Shown one piece after another: positions 1-5,664 of a stretch of 5,664 bases of DNA (position 1 is the first letter of the stretch; every line of letters starts with the position of its first letter). The notes below the pieces were generated by a model, which had not been told where the DNA came from, searched no databases, and saw only the letters and a list, made by a program, of their open reading frames with translations. The translations under genes were made by a program, and so were the position numbers. The stretch lies in NCBI GenBank assembly GCA_002770955.1, contig PCUH01000243.1, positions 6,148 through 11,811 on the forward strand. The letters are read 5' to 3'. This DNA comes from Flavobacteriales bacterium CG18_big_fil_WC_8_21_14_2_50_32_9. GTDB lineage: Bacteria; Bacteroidota; Bacteroidia; Flavobacteriales_E; Vicingaceae.

Positions 1-1
1 T

Positions 2-820
2 CCTATTGAAGAATTAGTGAAACAAGCAAAAAGTTTAGCAAAACAAGGCGTTAAAGAATTGATTTTAATTGCTCAGGAACTTACTTTTTATGGTTTGGAT
101 ATTTATAAAGAACGCAAATTATCTCCACTTTTAGATGCGTTGTGCGAAGTAGAGGGCATTGAATGGATACGCTTGCATTATGCTTACCCCACAGGTTTCC
201 CGATGGATGTAATTGAAACAATGAAAAACCAGCCCAAAATTTGTAACTATTTGGATATACCATTGCAACACGCTTCAGACAATATGTTGAAAGCCATGCG
301 AAGAGGAACAACAAGAGAAAAAACAACACAATTAATTAAAGAAATAAGAGCAATTATCCCAACTATAGCTATTAGAACTACTTTTATTGTTGGCTTTCCT
401 GGCGAGACAAAGGCTGACATTGAAGAAATGAAGGCTTGGATAAAGGAAATGCAATTTGAACGATTGGGTGTTTTTACCTATTCACACGAAGAAGACACGC
501 ATGCTTTTCAGTTAGAAGATAATGTTTCGGAAGAGGAAAAAGAACGCAGAGCAGAAGAAATAATGGAGGTGCAGCAAAGCATTTCATTGTCGCTCAATGA
601 ACAAAAAGTAGGAAAAACATTTAATGTGTTGTTTGATAGAATAGAAGGTGGTTACTTTGTAGGAAGAACTGAATTTGATTCTCCCGAAGTTGATAATGAA
701 GTGTTGGTGGATGCGTCAGCTTATTTTGTCAGAATTGGAGATTTTGCTCGTGTGAAAATTACTTCAGCAGGTGATTTTGACTTGTATGGGGAAGTAATAC
801 CGATTATACATTCAATATAG
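2..820 (+). CDS. rimO: Ribosomal protein S12 methylthiotransferase RimO, 3' part (5' end outside window)
   Basis: RimO is a cytoplasmic radical-SAM iron-sulfur enzyme that adds a methylthio group to a conserved aspartate of ribosomal protein S12. The reading frame is open from base 2, giving 272 residues to the TAG stop; the family is usually about 430. The missing part is the N-terminal methylthiotransferase domain and the radical-SAM CxxxCxxC cluster site. The first possible start inside the window, a GTG at base 17, falls inside the conserved core and is not the real start. Visible residues 20-170 are the rest of the radical-SAM barrel, with family signatures IAQELTFYGLDIY (about 23-35), LHYAYPTGFP (58-67), YLDIPLQHASDNMLKAMRRG (83-102) and TTFIVGFPGET (126-136). 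Residues about 204-266 form the C-terminal TRAM domain, which in RimO binds the S12 substrate. RimO is preferred over the tRNA paralogue MiaB because of the AQELTFYGLDIY and HASDNMLKAMRRG wording. Nothing looks degraded. Confidence 0.96.
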   Translation, partial: PIEELVKQAKSLAKQGVKELILIAQELTFYGLDIYKERKLSPLLDALCEVEGIEWIRLHYAYPTGFPMDVIETMKNQPKICNYLDIPLQHASDNMLKAMRRGTTREKTTQLIKEIRAIIPTIAIRTTFIVGFPGETKADIEEMKAWIKEMQFERLGVFTYSHEEDTHAFQLEDNVSEEEKERRAEEIMEVQQSISLSLNEQKVGKTFNVLFDRIEGGYFVGRTEFDSPEVDNEVLVDASAYFVRIGDFARVKITSAGDFDLYGEVIPIIHSI

Positions 821-862
821 TCAAATTTCATTGTGCTATTTTCATGTTATATCGGCATTAAC

Positions 863-880
863 TCCCGAAAACTTTCGGGA
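863..880. repeat. Perfect short palindrome downstream of rimO; possible hairpin or weak terminator
   Basis: The arms TCCCGAAA (863-870) and TTTCGGGA (873-880) are exact reverse complements separated by only two bases. It starts 42 bases after the rimO stop. As RNA it would form a short GC-capped hairpin, with the innermost pairs opening to make a loop. No run of T follows (the next bases are CAGAATT), so it is not a classical intrinsic terminator. It could be a hairpin that protects the rimO 3' end or slows transcription, or a unit of a dispersed palindromic repeat. The palindrome is seen directly; the function is inferred. Confidence 0.5.
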
Positions 881-932
881 CAGAATTATAAATCAGTTTG
901 GGCTGTTTTATAATTGTAATTGGTATAATTTA

Positions 933-988
933 ATTTTTGCAATCTGTATATTGCATAATTTGTATATATTTGTAATCTCTATATTGCA
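933..988 (+). repeat. Two direct copies of a dyad element, 33 bp apart, before the ATPase gene
   Basis: Bases 933-955 and 966-988 match at 20 of 23 positions, a period of 33 bp. Each copy contains a dyad with a six-base spacer. Copy 1 has TGCAAT (938-943) facing ATTGCA (950-955), a perfect pair. Copy 2 has TTTGTAAT (969-976) facing ATTGCAAA (983-990), eight positions with one mismatch that would be a G-U pair in RNA. A weaker relative begins near 915 (TGTAAT, then a GTATAAT-like stretch). Copy 2 ends nine bases before the ATG of the ATPase at 1000. Thirty-three bp is about three helix turns, which would put two bound proteins on the same DNA face. The position suggests an operator pair or a 5'-UTR hairpin, but no regulator can be named. 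Confidence 0.55.
965..972 (+). promoter_or_regulatory. Possible Bacteroidota -7 promoter element for the ATPase gene
   Basis: TATATTTG fits the TAnnTTTG form of the -7 box used by the main sigma factor of Bacteroidota. It lies 27 bases before the ATG at 1000, which would give a short leader. The expected TTTG-like -33 box is not at the usual spacing of about 19 bases: the nearest TTTG (936-939) is 25 bases upstream. The region is so AT-rich that a chance match is quite likely. If the element is real, the second dyad (969-990) would cover the transcription start, as a repressor site might. Confidence 0.2.
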
Positions 989-999
989 AAAAATAATAA

Positions 1000-2190
1000 A
1001 TGGAAACCTTAAAAATTTGGTCAACTAAAAATGTTCAAGGTGTTAATCTTAATTTTAAGAGATACTTAATCAATCAAATTAATTGGCAGAATAGACTAAT
1101 TATATTAATTGGTTCAAGAGGAGTAGGCAAAACGACTTTAATGCTACAAACGTTAAAAGAGAAAAAAATCACCAAAGAAGAAGGGTTATATCTAAGTTTA
1201 GATAGTGTATATTTTGCCAACCATAGTCTTTTAACTTTTGCAGGAGAATTTGTACAAACAGGAGGAAAGTATCTATTCTTAGATGAAATTCAAAAATATA
1301 AAAACTGGTCGATAGAAGTAAAAAATATTTACGATAATTACCCAGAATTAAAGATGGTGCTAAGTGGATCTTCTGCCACCGAAATATTAAAATCAGAGGG
1401 TGATTTAAGTAGGCGAGCTTTGTTTTATCGGTTAGGAGGCTTATCGTTTAGAGAATATTTAAACTACCAATTAAACAAAAAATTTGAACCCATTTCTTTG
1501 TATGATATCATTCATAACCATTCAGAAATAGGCTTTGAAATAAGCACTCAAATAAAGCCACTAAAAGAATTTAAGGAATACCTAAATTATGGCTATTATC
1601 CTTTTTTTAAGGAAGATGTGGATACCTATCACCACAGGTTACGACAGGTTATTAATACAGTTATTGAAGTAGATATACCAACAGTATATGCGGTTGATTA
1701 TGCTGCTGTGCAAAACATCAAAAAACTTTTAAGTATAATTTCCGAAATAGTCCCATTTAAACCCAATATTAAAAAATTAAGTGAGCAGATTGGTATTTCA
1801 AGGGAATCGCTCATTAAATATTTAAAATATATCGAAAATGCTGATTTGGTAAGTTTATTATATAGCGAGAATAGAGGAGTAAGTTTGCTTAATAAACCAG
1901 AAAAAATATACTTGAATAACACCAATATAAGTTATGCCTTAAACAACAATATAAATGTTGGAAATGCGAGAGAAACTTTTTTTATTAATCAGCTAAAGTT
2001 AAATCATAAAGTACGTTTCTCTACCAAAGGTGATTTTAAAATTGATAACGATTTTATTTTTGAAATTGGTGGAAAAGATAAGGACATAAAACAAATCGTT
2101 GCCCAAAAAAATGCTTGGGTTGTTGCTGATAATATTGAAATATCCGTAAATAACAAAATTCCATTATGGCTTTTTGGTTTTTTGTATTAA
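1000..2190 (+). CDS. ATP-binding protein, AAA_14 ATPase with C-terminal DUF4143 domain
   Basis: This is a complete 396-residue member of the AAA_14/DUF4143 family, predicted soluble. The ATPase fold is known, but the cellular role of most members is not. The N-terminal domain has a Walker A motif GSRGVGKTT (residues 38-46, K44), a Walker B motif YLFLDEIQ (91-98, D95/E96), a sensor-like VLSGSSA (120-126) and an LSRR motif with possible arginine-finger residues R138/R139. Then come GLSFREYL (147-154) and YLNYGYYPFF (194-203). Residues about 256-290 look like a winged helix. The C-terminal part has E325 (GNARETFF), D349/D351, E355 and K359 (FEIGGKDK), spaced like a degenerate PD-(D/E)xK nuclease fold. 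The protein ends IPLWLFGFLY, as related Bacteroidota proteins do, so it is full length. The start follows an A-rich stretch without a Shine-Dalgarno sequence and keeps the full N-terminus. Stand-alone members are often scattered as accessory genes. An AAA defence or toxin-related role is possible but unsupported here. Confidence 0.9.
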   Translation: METLKIWSTKNVQGVNLNFKRYLINQINWQNRLIILIGSRGVGKTTLMLQTLKEKKITKEEGLYLSLDSVYFANHSLLTFAGEFVQTGGKYLFLDEIQKYKNWSIEVKNIYDNYPELKMVLSGSSATEILKSEGDLSRRALFYRLGGLSFREYLNYQLNKKFEPISLYDIIHNHSEIGFEISTQIKPLKEFKEYLNYGYYPFFKEDVDTYHHRLRQVINTVIEVDIPTVYAVDYAAVQNIKKLLSIISEIVPFKPNIKKLSEQIGISRESLIKYLKYIENADLVSLLYSENRGVSLLNKPEKIYLNNTNISYALNNNINVGNARETFFINQLKLNHKVRFSTKGDFKIDNDFIFEIGGKDKDIKQIVAQKNAWVVADNIEISVNNKIPLWLFGFLY

Positions 2191-2229
2191 ATTATCGCTT
2201 GAATTTTGAAACTTAATGAAGTATAAAAG

Positions 2230-2361
2230 GTGAAACTAAAAGAGAAATTAGTAGAACATTTAGGTTGTTTAACCATATCAATATTTCTAATATTATTTCT
2301 TATGATGATTTTTGGTTTTTTATATATGGCAATTGTATTTTTAAAGTGGATAAATCAATAA
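2230..2361 (+). CDS. Possible 43-residue single-span membrane peptide
   Basis: I do not recognise this ORF. From a GTG at 2230 it encodes 43 residues and stops at TAA (2359-2361). The first dozen residues are polar and charged (KLKEKLVEH). Residues about 13-38 are almost wholly hydrophobic (rich in Ile, Leu, Phe and Met), and the end is KWINQ, so it would form one membrane helix. An in-frame TAA at 2224-2226 excludes a longer form. The GTG is the only normal start that keeps the charged N-terminus; the next is ATG at 2302, inside the helix. AAAAGG directly abuts the GTG with no spacer, so it is not a good ribosome site. The ORF lies 39 bp after the ATPase stop and could share its transcript. 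AT-rich DNA readily encodes hydrophobic runs, so this may be chance. Confidence 0.3.
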   Translation: MKLKEKLVEHLGCLTISIFLILFLMMIFGFLYMAIVFLKWINQ

Positions 2362-2377
2362 AATGAGATTAAATAAT

Positions 2378-2436
2378 TCAGTGAACCGACCAAAGGGAGC
2401 TTAACGAAGTTAAGATCTGTGTCATCTGCGGGCTAA
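2378..2436. repeat. Palindrome-bearing intergenic element upstream of bshC
   Basis: This stretch is visibly richer in G and C than its surroundings. It contains a hairpin of CTTAAC (2400-2405), a GAA loop (2406-2408) and GTTAAG (2409-2414). It is followed by CTGTGTCATCTGCGGG (2418-2433), which resembles phrases that, from memory, recur between genes in many Bacteroidota genomes; I could not verify this. It ends about 15 bases before the bshC start, so it would lie in the bshC leader or at the end of the upstream transcript. There is no T-run to make it a terminator. It is most likely a dispersed non-coding repeat or the remnant of one. Confidence 0.35.
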
Positions 2437-2450
2437 AAACCATTAACTAA

Positions 2451-4040
2451 ATGAATATACAACAACTTACATATCAACAAACAGGTTATTTTTCTAAACT
2501 AATGACCGATTATTTAGCTGAAAACGAAAAATTAGCTCCATTTATCAATCAACCTTTTAATTTAGCTGCTTTCAAAACATTAATTCAGCAGCGAAAAGAA
2601 ACTAAAATTGACAGAAATACACTTGTTCAAGCATTAGAAAATCAATATAAAAACATAGCAACATCAGATTTTACTAAAACAAATATTCAACTATTAAAAA
2701 ATGAGAATTGTTTTACGATAACTACCGGACATCAACTCAATTTATTTACAGGACCACTTTATTTTATTTATAAAATAATTTCGGCAATAAATTTAGCTAA
2801 GGAGCTTAAAATAATTTATCCCGAAAACGATTTTGTACCTGTTTATTGGATGGCAACCGAAGATCACGATTTTGAAGAAGTGAATCATTTTAATTTACTT
2901 GGTAATAAAATTAACATTCCAAAAACACAAGATGGAGCTGTTGGAAGAATGAAATTAAGCAATGTTGATGACGTGTTGCAAGAAATCAAAACAGCTTTGG
3001 AAGGCAGAAATGGAGCAGAACAGATTATTGATTTGTTTCAACAATTTTATACTTCCGAACACACATTTACTGAAGCAACAAGAGCAATAGTAAACCATCT
3101 TTTCCAAAAAAATGGGTTAGTTATAATTGATGGAGATGATGCTTCATTAAAAAAAACAATGCTTCCTTATTTTGAAAATGAAATTTTAGAGCAACAAAAT
3201 GTTCAATTCGTTGAAAAAACAACGCAGCAGTTAACTAAATTAGGTTACAAAAGCCAATTAACTCCTCGAGAGATAAACATTTTTTATTTAGATGAACAAT
3301 TGAGAGAACGTATTGTATTTGAAGAGAATAAGTACAAAGTAATAAACACTAAACTGGAATTTTCTCAAGAACAAATTTTAGAAGAATTGAAAAATTATCC
3401 TGAAAAATTTAGTCCAAATGTGGTGCTTCGCCCTCTTTATCAAGAGATTGTTTTACCTAATTTAGCATACATTGGTGGTGGTGGCGAATTGGCTTATTGG
3501 TTTCAACTCAAAGCCATGTTCGATGCAAACCATGTATTTTTTCCGATGTTGATACTCAGAAATTCAGTGTTGCTTGTTGATGGAGGAAGTGCTAAGAAAA
3601 TTAATAAACTCAATTTAACAACACCACAGTTGTTTTTGGAAACAGAAGAATTAATTAAAACTTTTTTAAAAGAAAATGCTTCCATTCAGCTAGATATGAA
3701 TGAAGAAGAAAAACTATTGGAAGCTGTTTTTACGAAAATTGCAAATAAAGCAGTTAAAGTTGATGCTTCGTTAGAGGCAATGGTCAAAGCCGAATTACAA
3801 AAAAATATAAAATCTATAGAAAATATTGCAGCCCGATTGGTGAAAGCCGAAAAACAAAAGGAAGAAGTTGCTGTAAATCAAATTAGAAGCATAAAAGATA
3901 AACTCTTTCCAAATGGTGGCTTACAAGAACGACAAGATAATTTGAGTATGTTGTTGCTTTTTTATGGTGAGCAATTTATAGATGAGTTGTTCACACACCT
4001 TAATCCATTAGACAAAAAATTTGTTGTGCTGTATGATTGA
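2451..4040 (+). CDS. bshC: Bacillithiol biosynthesis cysteine-adding enzyme BshC
   Basis: BshC is the cytoplasmic enzyme assigned to the last step of bacillithiol synthesis, joining cysteine to glucosaminyl-malate. Bacillithiol is the glutathione-like thiol of many Firmicutes and Bacteroidota. The protein has 529 residues, close to the usual length of about 530-540. Family motifs are clear: TGHQLNLFTGPLYFIYK (92-108), FVPVYWMATEDHDFEEVNH (128-146), VVLRPLYQEIVLPNLAYIGG (324-343) with GELAYWFQLK (345-354), and FPMLILRNS (364-372). The first two belong to the Rossmann-like core. Residues about 395-480 are charged, helical and rich in Lys/Glu/Ala, matching the C-terminal coiled-coil region of BshC. 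The ATG follows an A/T-rich leader with no Shine-Dalgarno sequence and gives the expected N-terminus (LTYQQTGYFSKLMTDYL). The other enzymes of the pathway, BshA and BshB, are not here; in Bacteroidota the bsh genes are commonly scattered. The gene looks intact. Confidence 0.95.
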   Translation: MNIQQLTYQQTGYFSKLMTDYLAENEKLAPFINQPFNLAAFKTLIQQRKETKIDRNTLVQALENQYKNIATSDFTKTNIQLLKNENCFTITTGHQLNLFTGPLYFIYKIISAINLAKELKIIYPENDFVPVYWMATEDHDFEEVNHFNLLGNKINIPKTQDGAVGRMKLSNVDDVLQEIKTALEGRNGAEQIIDLFQQFYTSEHTFTEATRAIVNHLFQKNGLVIIDGDDASLKKTMLPYFENEILEQQNVQFVEKTTQQLTKLGYKSQLTPREINIFYLDEQLRERIVFEENKYKVINTKLEFSQEQILEELKNYPEKFSPNVVLRPLYQEIVLPNLAYIGGGGELAYWFQLKAMFDANHVFFPMLILRNSVLLVDGGSAKKINKLNLTTPQLFLETEELIKTFLKENASIQLDMNEEEKLLEAVFTKIANKAVKVDASLEAMVKAELQKNIKSIENIAARLVKAEKQKEEVAVNQIRSIKDKLFPNGGLQERQDNLSMLLLFYGEQFIDELFTHLNPLDKKFVVLYD

Positions 4041-4058
4041 TTTAATAATTTGAAGATG

Positions 4059-4074
4059 AAAGCATAGCTGCTTT
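4059..4074. other. Weak hairpin between bshC and the transglutaminase-like gene
   Basis: AAAGCA (4059-4064) and TGCTTT (4069-4074) are perfect reverse complements around a four-base TAGC loop, 18 bases after the bshC stop. The stem is short and AT-rich, and only one extra T follows before GG. It would be a poor terminator at best, so read-through from bshC into the next gene is plausible. This could be chance. Confidence 0.2.
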
Positions 4075-4090
4075 TGGAACAAAAATTGAT

Positions 4091-5664
4091 ATGCCAATTT
4101 TAAAATATTTCATGATATATTTAAGATGGAGTTACTTAATGTTGATTTTTCTTTTAGTTCACTTAAAGACTAACGCTCAATCATATAAACTCGCTAGTTT
4201 TGATTCAGTTTCAGTAAAAAAATACCCAGAAATTGATAACTACGCCAAGCATGCCCCTTTGTTTGTTGGATTGTCTTATAAGAAGCTCTCAAGTTATTTA
4301 ACAAAACCCTACACGTCTGACGAAGATAAAGTTAGAAGCATTAGTTACTGGATAAGTCAACATATTAAGTACAACTTCAAAAAAGCCAATAGGGTTAAAA
4401 CTTACCTACAAAATCCGAATGAAACACTTTTAAAAAGAACAGGGATTTGTGGAGATTACACTCTGCTTTTTGATAAGTTATGTGAACATGCAGGAATTCA
4501 ATCCGAAATTATTGACGGATATAGTAAAGGATTTTACTTTGAGCCCAACGATACTTTAATTAGAGCTGATCATACATGGAATGCTGTTTTGATTGATAAC
4601 GAATGGAAACTTATTGATGTATTGTGGTTGAGTGGAAATGCACAAAGCAAAAAACAACTATTTAGAAGATTTCTTTATTGGAGTTTTAATATAAAATTCA
4701 CACAAAAATACAAGTTCGTAAAAAAATTAAATGAAGAATTCTATTTAGCACAGCCAGAAAAATTTGCAGATAGCCATTTGCCCCTAAATAGTTGGTGGCA
4801 ATTGCTCAATATACCAACACCTGTTGATGTTTTTGAAGAGAATCAATTCGAAATAAATGTTACCAAAGAAGATTCTCTTTTGATGTATGATTTTAATGGA
4901 AAAATTTGGCAAGATATTAATGGAGAAAAGCCAGATATATTTCTCTATAATGGAAAAAAAGCAACCCAATTTAACGAAAGAAATAACAAGGTTTTGTTTG
5001 ACGCTTATTTTAATTACGGGCAATATTTAGCTGTTGAAACATCAATTTCTGAATTATCGAATGAAGAAAAAATAGAAATTTATGATAATGCCGTTGATAG
5101 TTTAAAAAAGGCAAAGCACTTTAATAAATTGTATAAACAAAATATTAGTGAAGAAAAAATTAGACGACATTCGAAAAATAAAGTTTTTTATAACAATCTA
5201 AAACAAAGAAATAATCAACATATTAATGCCGATAGAAAAATAAAAAACAAAAATTATCAACTAAATGATCAACTCATAAATACTATTTCAAAAATTAAAA
5301 ATGAAAATCATAGATTATCAGCAGAACAAGATAGAATTAAAAAACAATCTATTAAAGAAGTAAATTCAAAAGAAAAGAAAGATGGTATTAACTATGAATT
5401 AATTATAGCTAATAACCATCAAATTGAACTATTTAAAGATAGCATCTTGCAGCTAAAATTAATAAATAGATATTTCATTAACGATAGCTTAAATGAAATA
5501 GAGAGATTAAGACAATCGGCAGTTTTAGAAATAGATAGCACATTTAATTTGAGTGCAGATGTTATAAATGAAACTTGCGAAACACGGCACGTATTTAATT
5601 TTGACTGGTATTATGCTGACTATATTGACAGCCTTGAGATTACATTAATAACCCATTTTAACAA
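4091..5664 (+). CDS. Secreted transglutaminase-like (Cys-His-Asp) protein with long Lys/Asn-rich tail; 3' end outside window
   Basis: The frame is open from ATG 4091 to the window end, giving 524 residues without a stop; an in-frame TAA lies upstream at 4046. Residues 1-30 look like a signal peptide: charged start, hydrophobic LMLIFLLVHL (16-25), then TNAQ-S, an end common in exported Bacteroidota proteins. Met8 (4112) is an alternative start that would keep the signal. Residues about 78-182 match the transglutaminase-like fold: DKVRSISYWISQHIKYNF, then C120 in RTGICGDYTLLF, H161 in ADHTWNAV and D176 in WKLIDVLW, the expected catalytic triad. Next comes SHLPLNSWWQLLNIP (228-242), similar to text I associate with other Bacteroidota proteins of this class. 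Residues about 245-317 may be a beta domain. Residues about 345-475 are rich in Lys, Asn and Gln and probably form a coiled coil. The tail then turns mixed and aromatic (FDWYYADYID). Activity could be peptidase or crosslinking; the substrate is unknown. The gene lies 50 bp after bshC. Confidence 0.85.
   Translation, partial: MPILKYFMIYLRWSYLMLIFLLVHLKTNAQSYKLASFDSVSVKKYPEIDNYAKHAPLFVGLSYKKLSSYLTKPYTSDEDKVRSISYWISQHIKYNFKKANRVKTYLQNPNETLLKRTGICGDYTLLFDKLCEHAGIQSEIIDGYSKGFYFEPNDTLIRADHTWNAVLIDNEWKLIDVLWLSGNAQSKKQLFRRFLYWSFNIKFTQKYKFVKKLNEEFYLAQPEKFADSHLPLNSWWQLLNIPTPVDVFEENQFEINVTKEDSLLMYDFNGKIWQDINGEKPDIFLYNGKKATQFNERNNKVLFDAYFNYGQYLAVETSISELSNEEKIEIYDNAVDSLKKAKHFNKLYKQNISEEKIRRHSKNKVFYNNLKQRNNQHINADRKIKNKNYQLNDQLINTISKIKNENHRLSAEQDRIKKQSIKEVNSKEKKDGINYELIIANNHQIELFKDSILQLKLINRYFINDSLNEIERLRQSAVLEIDSTFNLSADVINETCETRHVFNFDWYYADYIDSLEITLITHFN

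Larger units (their letters stand above)
821..999. other. Intergenic region between rimO and the ATPase gene
   Basis: This 179-bp stretch has no gene I would support. It holds the palindrome at 863-880 and the paired dyad elements and possible promoter at 933-990. A 65-codon frame from 831 to 1028 crosses it, but that frame overlaps the ATPase start and is made of low-complexity hydrophobic sequence, so I treat it as chance. Confidence 0.6.

Noticed and set aside
81..329. 82-codon - strand frame
   Set aside because: It lies wholly inside the clearly coding, conserved rimO sequence on the other strand.
933..988. CRISPR-like repeat-spacer pattern
   Set aside because: Only two clear imperfect copies with a gap of about 10 bases, and no cas genes; spacing and size do not fit a CRISPR array.
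831..1028. 65-codon + strand frame between rimO and the ATPase
   Set aside because: It overlaps the ATPase start in another frame, runs through the palindrome and repeated dyads, and encodes a low-complexity hydrophobic string typical of chance translation of AT-rich DNA.
1698..1925. 75-codon - strand frame
   Set aside because: It is antisense to the conserved DUF4143 part of the ATPase, with no protein resemblance.
2216..2233. Five-codon ATG frame overlapping the small GTG ORF, as a possible leader peptide
   Set aside because: Frames this short occur by chance everywhere; no attenuator-like hairpins or repeated regulatory codons accompany it.
1000..2361. ATPase plus small membrane ORF as a toxin-antitoxin or phage-defence pair
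   Set aside because: Neither protein shows a known toxin, antitoxin or effector motif, and the small ORF is itself uncertain, so I kept it only as a weak finding and not as an annotated system.
3503..3685. 60-codon - strand frame
   Set aside because: It is antisense to the conserved core of bshC.
4784..5023. 79-codon - strand frame
   Set aside because: It is antisense to the long open frame of the transglutaminase-like gene, whose signal peptide and catalytic motifs establish the true strand.

Overview
This is an AT-rich window, most likely from a member of the Bacteroidota (class not resolved). The evidence is a BshC of the bacillithiol pathway, an AAA_14/DUF4143 ATPase ending in a form typical of Bacteroidota (IPLWLFGFLY), a secreted protein with an 'NAQ'-type signal peptide end, and A-rich start regions with no clear Shine-Dalgarno sequence. 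All supported genes are on the + strand.

Layout. (1) Bases 2-820 hold the 3' part of rimO, the radical-SAM methylthiotransferase for ribosomal protein S12; its 5' end is outside the window. (2) Bases 821-999 are non-coding. They hold a near-perfect 8-bp palindrome close to the rimO stop and, just before the next gene, two related copies of a dyad element 33 bp apart. (3) Bases 1000-2190 encode a complete AAA_14/DUF4143 ATPase of unknown physiological role. (4) Bases 2191-2450 hold a possible 43-residue single-span membrane peptide (GTG start, weak support) and a palindrome-bearing stretch resembling dispersed intergenic repeats. (5) Bases 2451-4040 are bshC, the last step of bacillithiol synthesis. 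(6) From 4091 to the window end runs a truncated gene for a secreted transglutaminase-like protein with a Cys-His-Asp triad and a long Lys/Asn-rich, probably coiled-coil tail.

The genes do not form an obvious single pathway. rimO (translation) and bshC (low-molecular-weight thiol synthesis) are core functions. The ATPase lies between them with its own probable control region, and looks like an accessory gene placed between housekeeping genes. bshC and the transglutaminase-like gene are 50 bp apart and could be co-transcribed, but I see no functional link.

I found no convincing new multi-gene system. The best leads are the duplicated dyad before the ATPase, the tiny membrane ORF behind it, and the unusual tail of the transglutaminase-like protein.
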